From the NCBI GenBank assembly GCA_032209605.1, contig JASFXZ010000007.1, forward strand, positions 24,798,264-24,862,263: DNA of 64,000 nucleotides, in the 5' to 3' direction. Numbering within the stretch: the first letter of the stretch is position 1; the number at the start of each line of letters is the position of its first letter. The notes under the pieces are model-generated. The model was not told the DNA's origin. It worked only from the letters and a program-made list of their open reading frames with translations, and ran no database searches. Of the stretch, positions 47,801 to 59,100 are shown piece after piece. The translations under genes and the position numbers were made by a program. The DNA is from Mactromeris polynyma (lineage: Eukaryota; Mollusca; Bivalvia; Venerida; Mactridae).

Positions 47801-50800
47801 TTTGTGAACAGTGATATATGTATATATTAATCCATGAACTTAAAGCACTGTGTATATTTCAAATTCTGGCCTGCCCGGTTAGCTCTGTCGGTACAGCGCT
47901 CGACTGATAAACAGACGGTCGTGGATTCAAAATCCGCGTTAGTATTTATATCATAATTTTCTGAATTACAAATAGTAATTTTATGTGGTATAAGGCTTTT
48001 TAAGAATATAAAATGGAACTTTACTACTGAGATACATTTTGCAGAGAAGATGATGTAACGGCGATATAGGTAGTCGATAGACTTTCGCCAATAAGATAAA
48101 ACGAGGCGTTTTGTCCTGACAATGGATATATAAGCAATAATAAGACTATATTTATTGTTTTATTGAATTAAACCTCAAATGTGCGTATGTATAATGATAT
48201 ACATGTAATTACTGCATGTATGCATGCCATTTGTGATGTTTTTTCAGGAAGTGACGGAGATCCTTTGAAGTGTTGCTTTCAAGACAAAAATCAGTAAGTC
48301 TTATGCAAATCGTTTCCTAACCTCGATCGAATATGATGTTTTGTTGATTGGAGCAACACAATTTTGTTATACTACAAATTACCACATTAAAATGCAGACG
48401 TATGGATATAATTAATCACAACAATTCATCCTAAAGATTTGATAAAAATATAACTCATTTGCTGTCACTAGATGATGACATAACGCACCAATTAATATAT
48501 AACAAAGTATGCAAGATTAGCAATAAAGTATTTAAGTAATAAATCAGAACGCCTCACTACATAAAAAATAAACCAAGTCGACAGCGTTAAAGATGTCAGT
48601 CAATGTTTTTATCAATTTATGTAATTCACCCTTGTTATAACTAGGAATGCTGTTTAAGAACAGATAGGTAAGTTTTAGTTTTGAGTAATTAATAAGTTTT
48701 ACCAAACCTCTCTCTATAAATGCAGAACTAACCACTGCTTATTCATTCGAAAGATAGTTTCTTTGTAAAAAACTACTATTTAATTCGATTGATGAATAAC
48801 TTTATACATCATGCAGCAATATTAAGGGGTCTGTTTACCGTCAAAACAAGCATCAAAGCTAATGGATGCGTATAATAATTCAATGTTGATGCATGAGCTA
48901 ACCAACACTATGTTAAATATCTGTTTGCCAATCTTGAACAAGATTGTATTCAAAAAATTAATACAATTGCTCGATATTTCAATGTTTGGTTAACCAAACC
49001 TCAAATATGTGTTCGTCCAAAGTGCGAGATCTTTATAAACAGATTCAATTATAATAAACTGACCACATGTATTTAACAACAACTAGATAACTTTAATACG
49101 TTCTTGAATTAATTATGTGTTAAAACGTACTTTTGATTTATACACATGTAGATGATGCAGTTCATCACGGTTTATTAATGAACATTTCAGACGAAATATT
49201 TCACTAAAATGCTAGCGCTGACATTTATGTGATCAATATCAGTCCTCTCCGATGCATCATTTATGGCTATGATTTATGTACTGGTAGTTTAACAGCAGTA
49301 ACGTTACCGTCATATCGTCACTCATTAATACAAACGTGGCATTTAAACTGCGGATGTTTTATCGTGAAATAATAGTATGTGAAAATATACGACCACTTCT
49401 CAACTCAAACATACAACAACTGGCCATTTCTATAAAAATGTCATAAAACTAATACACCACGTCACGTGATTTGACGTTTTTAAGAATTTTGGTTTGTTTC
49501 AGTACGACCGTATGACTCATATTTATGCAACAAAGCATAAGGAATGTATATAATATACATTTGTATCATTCCTACATTCCAATATTGCCGATGTAATTGT
49601 ACTTAAATAGATAAAGAGGGATTAAATTATTGCATAAAGCTTATAGTTACATGTAGCTCTAACATATGTAATTACACTAGTTTACATATATACATTACAT
49701 GAGTTATACGTACAGTAAAACCTCATTTATACAACCACCCTCGTCGTCTTGTTAACGAGGTGGTCTTCATTTAGAGGTTGAATAAAGAGCAAAATAGGGA
49801 AAATAGACTTGTACAGTTTGTTCTTAATTTGTATGTGGTCTTATTTTTGAGGTGGTCTTTACGTGAGATTTTATTGTATTAAGTATTTCAACTGTATGTG
49901 TGCTTTAGAAGATAATTTAACAACTGTATTCAAAGTTACAAACGATATTTATTCAATTATCAACAATAAAACGATATTCATTGAACGTTTCTTTATGTTC
50001 CGCTATAATAAGACATGCCGTAGTAGGGTGCGGCACTTAAAGTATTGTTTGCTGGTATTGGTAACCAGCTATGCTTCTGACTCTACACATTGGAAATTCA
50101 AATTTAGCGGACTAATCTTTTGTATGTTTTCTATTGTTTGACACTAGTTCACACTGCAATCCAATAAAGGTGCCTGAAGATGATGTACGGTTTTCATGGG
50201 GTGGTTGTTTGAACTTTGCAAGATCTAACTCACTGATTGACTGTTCCTGTAAGTATTCCTTGAAAATTAATCATACCAACGCATTGTTTGTAAGACCCGG
50301 TAAGACATGTTAAGGCGATGTGGAGCTATCTCTATGAAACGTTTCCTGTAATGTAATTATTTTTCTTTATGGTACGTGTATAAAATCACTCTTCTGTATC
50401 CCTGGAAGGCTTGTTTGCTGTCTCACTACCACGATTTAGGAAGTTGGGTAGGTAGGAAGGAAAGCAATTTACCATTCAAAACAACAACAACACGTCTTGT
50501 AGCTAATTACATATTACATTTCTCTTGATCAAGATTGACAAAAATATCCTTCTTGGGCCAATAAAAATTTTCGGAATGCAGAATTATGGAAAGGAGATAG
50601 GATAGACGGCAAACAAAGCGGTTTTTAATTGTTGCCCAATTTATGTTATATTATTCATTTTGTAACTCGATTATCAAAGAAATATAAAACAAAACAATAC
50701 GAAAAAGAACAATGAATGCTAGATCTAGATGGTAGCATACACCAGCGTACACTAAGAAACAATATTGATTAAAAGCCAGGGAAACATAGTATTCGATATG

Positions 50801-53800
50801 TTGGTAATACAATAGTAGCATTGGACAGTAAGCAATTGTTAGCACCACATTATTTGTTTTACGAATCAGATATATTGCATAATGTAATCTGTATTATCAT
50901 CAAATCACTAAGTTGTTTCATTATTACATTGTGGATAGTTGTAGAGCGTTGCAGAAGGTTGCGGGTTCATGTTTCGGTCGCAAACTATTAAAATTGTTCA
51001 AGTTTGGCTCCATTGTTACGCTTTGGCTTAACTTACTGAGTAACTCTGTAGGATTAGTGTGACTGGATTTGGTAGCATTGTACGTGACTGTATATGGCAT
51101 GAGGCCACAGTGTAACAGCACACTATTTGATACAAATAGGCAACGCCTCTAATGTCCACTTGACCTTAACATCATTTTAACACATAGTGAAACACTGAAC
51201 TTGTTTCAATATAAAATGTTTACCATCACCCGTATTTTATTTATTTAGTTATTAGACAGCCAATTAATTCACAGACGTCATATGTAGACCTTTCCATGAC
51301 ATATGCACCATCAGGCAAAGAGTCGTCGACATTAAGGTCTTTTGTTGGAGGTAGCATTTGCTCTTATCTTACTAATATTTCAATAAATCATTAGGGGTTA
51401 AATCAATTGCGCTTATGAATCTAGTAAACATAAATTACGATCAATTACTGTATATACAAAATTTACAAACTTATCAAAATGAATACAAAGGTCGAGTATG
51501 AAATTGTACTTAAAACAACTTTGCAATGAGTTCAGTTGATGCACTCGGATAATTTATTTTAAATTGCGATGTTTGAGCATAGAACGAGACGCAATTACGA
51601 TCCAAACTTAACAGGAATGTCACGTGGACTACATCATTTATCGGAAGATTCCAAAAACACGTATTTTAACTACGCTCACACTTTATATCTACATGAACAA
51701 GTATTTGCTGTGTGAATGAAGTACGTCATGATATTTCTTTATAAGGAAAGATGCATACAGTACTAAACAAGTTACCTGTTGACTTTGCTGACAAAACGTG
51801 CTCATTGTCTGTGCCAATCGATCCTCTGTCATACTATTGTCCATTGTCGGGTAAGTACCTATCTATTGGAGCGACAAGTACTTGCTTTTGCATTGGTCAT
51901 GTCATATTATGCTACAACAGTCAAACCAATGGCTATGGTAATAGTCATATTTCAGTAACATGCGCCTCAACCAACATCACATTAAAGAAATATTCAGTAA
52001 CCAAAGCAATCTTAACCAGTCATAATAGTATATCCAGAAGCAGACATTGTCTTATGCAAGGTACTGAGATGCTATCAACTAAACTATGAGTATATTTTCT
52101 TCTATGGTCTTCATCCATTTTACCACACAATTCAATTGAAGAAACTAACTTTACTCAATATTATTTTCTTTTTTATGACGATTCGTGACATTTGGCGTCA
52201 GTACTTAATCATTTTTAGGGGACGGCCGACTCAATGAGCAGCCGGGCTTAGCATCGCTACATACAATATTCGTACGTGAACATAATCGCCTGGCCGATGG
52301 ACTCTCGAGAGTTAATCCTCACTGGAATGATCAAAGACTGTATGAGGAAGCCAGGAAAATCAACATAGGCGTCTGGCAACATATTGTATATTCAGAATAT
52401 CTCCCATTAATTCTGAATGAGAAAACAATGACCGAGTATGGACTCCACGTCAGGGTATGTGTCTTTCCGAACTTGTCTATACTTGAGATGAGCACGCTAC
52501 TGTTAATCGGCTTTAATATTGAATGATACGTTAACATTTCCGGTTGAGGGATAATCATACAGGAGTCGTGAATGAATGTGAATCTAATCAAATGATTGTT
52601 AGCCGTGACATTTTATCTGATGTTCATAAGGGCAGAGTGTATTGAAGATACTCGATGAAATCGGTACTGATGTGAAAAATTTGCAACATAAGTAATTTTG
52701 CCAATGTCATCATTTGCTTTGTGGGTGCCTGTGTCCTTTGCATTTCCTATTCGACTTTATTCGTCTTTTGTTTTACATTTAATTTAGTATTAATTCCATC
52801 AATTTAAATAGATAGTATATTATAGTACCTGGATCTTTTTGATATCATTGAGTTACCTGACACAGCTTGCAATGTCATTTACAGCCTCAAGGATATCAGG
52901 ACTTTTACAACCCAACAACTGATGCCAGTGTATCTAATGCGTTTGCTGTAGCCATATTCCGATTTGGACATTCGCAAGTACATAACGTTATTGGAATGGT
53001 TGATAAAAATTCTAAACAGGTGCTGAATCCACATCCACTAGAAAGACATTTCTTCAACCCGGCTTGGTACCATGCTTTCAATAACAGTGGGTTAGAAAAT
53101 GTCATACGCTGGTCTTCGTCAGTGGGTTGTCCATTTACAGACAGGTAATGTTCTAAACGAAGATGATGACAGTCAACACGCGGGGGCTACATGCATGCAT
53201 AAGAATGTCTCCCAATACAAAGTCGCGATATGCATCGACAAATATATATCAACTTTTTTAAATCGAATACTAGGATATACTAGACGTATACATATGTGTT
53301 TCTTTTATAATGTATGTGCTAGAGTAATGCCATATACAAGTATCAGTGTTCATATGTCAGTCCGTAATGCACGAGATTTCGTAGTCGTATAATACCTCTT
53401 TCCATCACAATAGGACTTCAAAATGGCTTACTGTAAATGTTCATCATAGCATAATGACTTGTGTCGCACACGATTACTAAGCTATCTAGCTCAGAGCTGA
53501 ATGTGACACTGTATCGGGGTACAAAAGTGTGATTGGTCGGTATCAAGAGCATTATGTAGACATTGACAACATTTGATGTGTATTTGTTTAAACCTTCCTT
53601 TTTAATTCTATTAAAGAGCTGAATAAGAGAAAAAGGTATCTTTTTGCGTAATGAACAGCAAAATGTATTGAACTATCTTATGCAGGTTGTCTTCTTATAT
53701 TATGTTTATCTGTTTTCAGAGTGTCAGAAGACAGCATTCGCTCGAAATTGTTTCAAGATGAGAATTTGGAATCGTCTGACTTGATTGCTATAAATATTCA

Positions 53801-55947
53801 CAGGTAACTACGTAGCCTATATTAACTATATAACTTGTGACAGACGCCGTATTATGTCCTGTTACTGAGTTTGTGTAAATATTACTGTTGATTGTGCCAC
53901 TTCATTTTTTTTCAAAACTCTTTCTTGTCAGACACTTATTAGATTGATGAAGACCGTTCGATACGTAGTTGGAGATTAAAACAGTATTAATTGTCTTGAG
54001 TAATGTATGTTTTATTTAATTTAGAGGTCGTGATCACGGGACGCCAGGTTACACAGCATTCCGGCGGTGGTGCAAGCTCAGTCCAGTCATACATTTTGGT
54101 CCAGGTCCTGGTGGTTTAGTGGATCATGACAGCGAAACTGCACATTTACTTAAAAAAACATACTCGTATGTGTACGTTTTATTTAATCAAATAGTTATGT
54201 ACTATGAATATTCAACGATCATTTTTTTTAAATGAATTTTGTATATTACCCCATTTCCTGACGTGTTTCCCGTTATTATGCGGTAAACCCCACAGAACAT
54301 ATTTTTTATAAAATCAATATAGAAAAGGATATCGATTGGCGATTTCAAGTTATTACTTAATACAATTATTTAACGATTAGTAATTTGTAATACGATATTC
54401 TATTAAAATTCTGCATTCACCGTTTCTTCATGAAGAAAAACATATGATAATACGGATGCTGGTGCTGCAAACTTTGAATGCATTCTACTATTGTATTAAT
54501 CTAGGATGATATCAGTGCTACATGTACCTATCAACCTTATGCCAAGTTACATCAGTAATATTGCTTCAAACATTTGTACGACATGCAAACTAAAATGTTT
54601 TAACATGTAGTACGCGAGTGAGCCTTCATTTTTAGATGTACTGATGACATTGATCTGTTTAGTGGATTCCTCAGTGAAAGGAGATCAAAGGGAAGTATAC
54701 TGGGGCAAACTGGACAATGCCTTTTAGCGGCCGAATTCCAACGGCTTCGAAATGGTGACAGATATTTTTACGAAAGACGGGATTCAAAAAACACCTTCAT
54801 TGGATTCACTGAAGGTTTACATAAAAAAATACTTCAAATTGTTTACAGTAAAACTTCACTTAAAGACCACCTCAATAATAAGACCACATCAATATTAAGA
54901 ACACACTTTTCAAGACCATTTTCAATGTTATGCTCTTTATTAAACCTCAATATTGAGACAACCTCAATAATAAGACCCGTTAGTAAGGGTACCAACGGTG
55001 GTCTTATTATTGTAGTTGTTATGACATATCCCATTACCGAATGCCCGTTAACCCACTGACTCATACAGATTTAAAAATGCAACGCAAAATTGCTGTTTAT
55101 AAAAATGTTTGAATTAAAAGAAATCAACACAATTACTTCGAGAATTACTCCGCGTGATGATATTGTTTAAATACTTGATTGAACCATTTCATACAGTAAC
55201 ATTTGCTTGGGATTTAGTTTCCTTTAAATAAGTCGCTGTTGACTTAGAAATGCGTTTGACCTTTTCTATCATTGCATTTTACAATAGCCCAACTGAACTC
55301 CATAAAACAGGTGAAAATGGCGACATTGATATGCCAAAATACACTCACTGCAAGACTTCAACCATACGTATTTATGCGACCTAACAAATGGAAAACATCG
55401 TATGTATATGTTTTATTTACATTCATTTGAGAAATTCGCCCACAACATTCACGCATGTGAAAACAATAGAACCATGATTATTATAGCTAAGTCAAAGCAC
55501 CATATTAATATTGATCCTTAGAAAAGTTTAATTTCACCAAATGTAATACCAGATATATGTATCATATCAAGGCGTATACAATGATGTTTCAATCCAATAT
55601 CGACCGTATTCAGTTGTAACATCAGCTACAGATTTGCCAGAAATAAAGGAAAATGGTATATAGTGTTACGGGACCGACCTGACAGGACACAGAAATTAAC
55701 TTGTATTTCATAAACAATCACATTATTTCCGCATACTTTATCTTTCACATTGGATATAATTGACTGTATATTTATGTGTTTACAAAGCAGAATATTTAAA
55801 GGGAAATTACATTGTATTCTTATTTTTTTCAGTTGGTTAGGCAACAGACCAATGAATTGCAATTTGTGGAAGGGTGTGGATTTGAACCTCTGGAAAGATA
55901 CATCGGCGGTTTTAAAAAATGGCACCTCGTACTTTTACGGGGGTTGA
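41861..55947 (+). CDS. Animal haem peroxidase, 15 exons, complete
   Basis: Exons: 41861-41972, 45569-45677, 46033-46277, 46600-46776, 48248-48293, 50148-50248, 51249-51350, 51746-51850, 52219-52454, 52885-53144, 53720-53803, 54025-54165, 54636-54814, 55288-55399, 55833-55947. All have GT/AG borders and agreeing phases; 2124 bases encode 707 residues plus a stop. A signal peptide (MICIGNMLLISLLLSVVDG) is followed by a pro-region of about 110 residues and one peroxidase domain starting LYRSIDGSCNNL. Landmarks: distal His (~205, FLSHDF), calcium loop TSYVDLS (~273-279), catalytic Arg and Glu in GRLNEQPGL (~336, 339), proximal His in FRFGHS (~440) and its Asn partner in INIHRGRDHG. It oxidises small substrates with H2O2, probably secreted (chorion peroxidase/peroxinectin-like in layout). 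Odd points: the usual WGQ.LDHD reads MGQFLSHD. Alternative donors could change small details, chiefly at exon 13 (GTTTAC). Confidence 0.93.
42480..42990 (+). repeat. Internal minisatellite of the intron-1 element
   Basis: Three diverged units with anchors 'aaatttatacagtagttaga' (42574), 'aaacttatacagtaggtaga' (42711) and 'aaacttggacagtcgtttga' (42864), spaced 137 and 153 bp. They also share 'tgcatgactggattatggcc' and a lead-in 'gtccgtacgcccgtccgtac'. The same unit type is common in bivalve genomes (recalled). Confidence 0.6.
43852..43922 (+). repeat. tRNA-derived SINE head
   Basis: 'gttagttcatttggtagag' matches a tRNA A box and 'gagggttcgaacacc' a B box at normal spacing. The acceptor stem does not close, so it is a SINE or tRNA relic inside the intron-1 element. 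Confidence 0.6.
44253..44392 (-). CDS. Myb/SANT-like DNA-binding exon (transposon accessory gene)
   Basis: ATG 44392 opens MTDAAETKTNCRQ, then NWSEEEKQALVECCYEKQ and FWVAVTA, ending at a GTAAGT donor (GT at 44252-44251). The pattern NWS.EE..ALVE is the start of helix 1 of Myb/SANT-like domains found in the second gene of Harbinger transposons, which binds the element's ends. A longer upstream frame to 44503 is open but overlaps the subterminal repeats. The rest of the domain would lie in further exons, which were not found. Confidence 0.6.
46600..46776 (+). CDS. Peroxidase exon 4: distal haem site
   Basis: Encodes the segment from YGTPRT to LFT. MGQFLSHDF carries the distal histidine, and the aspartate after it (a calcium ligand in myeloperoxidase) is kept. 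The residue before the histidine is Ser; in myeloperoxidase it is the Asp (Asp94) that forms an ester bond with haem. The tryptophan of the usual WGQ is Met. Phase 1 at both ends, in agreement with exons 3 and 5. Confidence 0.88.
47878..47955 (+). repeat. tRNA-derived SINE head
   Basis: 'ggttagctctgtcggtacag' fits an A box and 'gtggattcaaaatcc' a degenerate B box. The acceptor ends do not pair. It lies in intron 4 of the peroxidase gene. Confidence 0.55.
49711..49878. mobile_element. Small palindromic element in peroxidase intron 5
   Basis: The left end 'tacagtaaaacctcatttat' and right end 'acgtgagattttattgta' are imperfect inverted repeats (about 26 bp), with 'accaccctc' and 'gaggtggtct' just inside. 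168 bp, no ORF: a MITE. A related copy lies at 54844-55020. Confidence 0.6.
52219..52454 (+). CDS. Peroxidase exon 9: catalytic Arg/Glu segment
   Basis: Encodes GDGRLNEQPGLASLHTIFVR and EHNRLADGLSRVNPHW, the most conserved block of animal haem peroxidases. The arginine of GRLNE corresponds to the catalytic Arg239 and the glutamate to Glu242 of myeloperoxidase, so the second haem-ester residue is present. The Met next to Glu242 that gives myeloperoxidase its sulfonium link is Gln here, as in most family members. Confidence 0.92.
52885..53144 (+). CDS. Peroxidase exon 10: proximal histidine segment
   Basis: Encodes DASVSNAFAVAIFRFGHSQV, in which the His after FRFG is the proximal haem iron ligand. 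It enters in phase 0 and leaves in phase 2. Confidence 0.92.
54844..55020. mobile_element. Related palindromic element in peroxidase intron 13
   Basis: Begins 'tacagtaaaacttcacttaa', contains 'gaccacctcaataataagac' more than once and ends 'ggtggtcttattattgtag'. It is the same family as 49711-49878. It lies 30 bp after the exon 13 donor. Confidence 0.55.
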
Positions 55948-56119
55948 AGACCAAATTGTGTCTCACAAAAAAGTTATATTTAGCATAGTTAAGGTCGGCG
56001 GAATAAACAATTGTCGTATTTTATCAAGCGTTAGGTGTTATCTTACAACTGCCTTGTCGAAGTTCTAAATGTCACCATTTGCTTATTGTTTTACAATGTA
56101 CGATAATATTATGTAATTC

Positions 56120-56125
56120 AATAAA
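56120..56125 (+). terminator. Poly(A) signal of the peroxidase gene
   Basis: AATAAA 173 bp after the stop codon, the first in the 3' flank. Confidence 0.6.
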
Positions 56126-59100
56126 GAGTCAAGAACTACTTGCATTACTGAGTTTGTAGAAAAATTTGTTTGTTGAAAATGCAAAATGCAGTCAGTTCTT
56201 TAGGTAATTTCGAGTACAGATGACATCTGATATTAAGTGATAAATCCGGATGTAGCTATTGTACAAACTGTTAATTAACAACTAAAGCCCATTTACGGAG
56301 GAAAATTGGGAAATACACGACTTTCAAAAATAGCACTGAGATGAAATAGTGGTATGGTTTATTATATTGGTTGACATGTAGCTTGACGTTTAAATATTTA
56401 AAGGTGTGAACTTTAACACAGTAAATTTGATTACACTGAATACAATTTTCGCAATAATTCTGTTTTACTTTATACTTAAAAGTAAACATAATTGTTCAAC
56501 CCGGCCAAGACGGGTTTCGAACACTGATCCCATAAACAATCTTATAACATCTTTGCAACAGTACTGTAACAATAGCGTGCTATTTAATGTTATACTCGGG
56601 ACAGAGTTTAATAGATTAATCAGTAGTTTGAAACGCTACTAAACGCTTAATCAGTATTCCCGCGAAAGACCAATATAAAATCTGGCACAAAACCATGAAC
56701 CAATAAACGATCTTTATGCAGATTAGACAACCACTTGACAAGTTTTATGTCAATTTACAGTAGCCCATTAGAACTTATGCATTCCGGACTGAAAAAGATG
56801 ACCTATAATGCATCATTCATATTGAATAAAGACTTCATATAAATCAATACGGGTATATATAACTCGTGGTATTTGTATTTATACAAGACAGTTGGAACAT
56901 ATGGAATCTCAATATCAAGCACTCTTATTAACGGTCTAAATTCATTATATTCAATATCGATGCTCTTATTGCTTTCTAGCTTCTATTGATGCCTTTGATG
57001 CGATATTTACATAGTGCTCAACGCCACCAGTCATGGTTCATACAAAACTTCCCAAAATAGTACAAGTACTTTTCAAGGACTTGTCAAGGAATGTTTACCC
57101 ATTTTCTAGGACTAGAATATGTTTTTTTCTTATGACCATGTCTCTTATATTCGATAGCATAGGACTTTGTTTTTCACTGTTATCATTTTCAGTGTTTCCT
57201 TGAAATTACTATACGCTACAAATCATATGTAATAGAACTTGGAAGATGATTCACGATAGCACTGTTATTTCATTTCTTGTTATTACAGTTAAGCTTATTT
57301 CATTCGTGTTATTAAAGTTTAAACAATACATTTCATAATCAATTATTCAAATTGAAAGATGAACATAATGTATACTTCATAAAAAACACACATCAATCAC
57401 ATGCAGATATAACGAGACCCCGATATACTCGTACACAAAAATTGATAACTCGGTCGCATATTCATTCATCAGTGAAATTGGATGGAATAAAACATTCGCC
57501 AACGGTAATATTTTTCGCCAAAGTTGGACAGTCATTCTTTTCGATGATTTGGGCCAATTAATTTTTTATTTTCTTGAACCAATGCTCGGCGGTAGGCCCT
57601 GGCGAAGACAGCTCTGTCGTTGTTCACCTTTTTCGTCATTATTGGTATGTTTGTTATTGTTTGTTCCCTTTGCAATTCGCCGTAGAAGCATTCGAGGACA
57701 ATTTACCAAAATTCATTGCTTTTTCAAAATTCAAGTACTTATCAAGGAGTTTTTGGCTGTAACAAATTCAAGTACCTTTCAAAGAGTAGGAATCAAATAC
57801 AAGGACTTCTCAAGACCTATGCAAACCCTGGCAGTAACTGTTTTTATATAATGTATTACTTTTGAAACTATTTACTTATTAGCACATTGTTTTCAAATCT
57901 AAAGCTTTAAGATACCGCTAAATTATTGAGCTAAAGTTCAAAATAATGACGCCATCAGCACAAATACACCGACTGCTTAAATGTGCTTAATCAAGAATTC
58001 GATGTGCGACTCGAATGAGGCATTTCTTGTTCGCCTTCTGTATCAATGTTATTGTATCATCAATGTTGAATGAATTAATACAATGTAAACATATTGACGT
58101 CATAACTAACAGCTTAATGGTCTCATTGTTTTACCATTCCCCTAAAAAGGAAATAATATCGGAAGTTATTGCTGGGGAATACTCACTAAATTAAACGCAT
58201 TTTAAATAGTTTGGCGTCGCTGATAAGCAATGCACTCCAGGAAACGGTATGAAACGCGATGAAAGGTGGTAAGTTGGAGCCGATAAAAAGTATGTTATTG
58301 TTTTGCTTTTCAATCCCTTAAAACTCGACATGAAATGTTACAATAACTGTCCTGAGTACCTGTTTATTATATGTAATCATTTTTAGTAACTTTTAAGTGT
58401 ATGGCAGGACATTGAACAGTGCACTGAAATGATAAGAAACCAATTTTTTCAAATTGATTTTAACGTTTTTAAACCAGCGTCAGAAATATTTCATGCACTA
58501 TTTCTGATTAACATCAATCTTTAGACAATATAAAAATAGGTATCGAACATCCTGTTAGGTTTAAACGCTTTGTATGTGCCTCACGTTGCCCAATCAAACT
58601 TTATTTATAATGTGAATTGACAATAATTTTGTGTAAAAAGAAATTCTTACGGATCGACGTATGTGTTTGTTTAACACCGGAAGAGCTCGAAAAGTACTTA
58701 CAGGTGTCCCTCTCAGATTTGTTTAACTTTATTTGCGTAATGATATATAAACGGATGTGAATTTGTTCCCACTGAGAGCGTGAATGGTTTGTTGGTCTCA
58801 GTTGGTCTCGTGTTCTTGAACTGAGTGTAACTATGACACAAACATTTCTGAGAATATAAATCGGTCGTCCAAATTTCGGAGCAACGCCATAAATAGGTGT
58901 TAATTTGACCTTATGCTTATTTATCGTACAGTTTTTTTGAACTAAGAAACTTTTACAGTTTTGAAACACTTGCTGAAACAGAAATTGTTCTGCTATATCA
59001 ATTCAAACATAAGATATATTTCAGGCAATTAAAGTTCAATGTAGTTGTAAGTCATTTGTTAATTATCTCCCTTTATCAAGAATAATGTTAAAAATTAAGA

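Noticed and set aside
49863..50141. 92-residue ORF in peroxidase intron 5
   Set aside because: It starts inside the MITE, runs through AT-rich intron and has no motif; the true exon starts at 50148 in the phase required.
58601..58969. 122-residue minus-strand ORF
   Set aside because: Composition is like translated AT-rich DNA, with no domain motif and no convincing splice sites.
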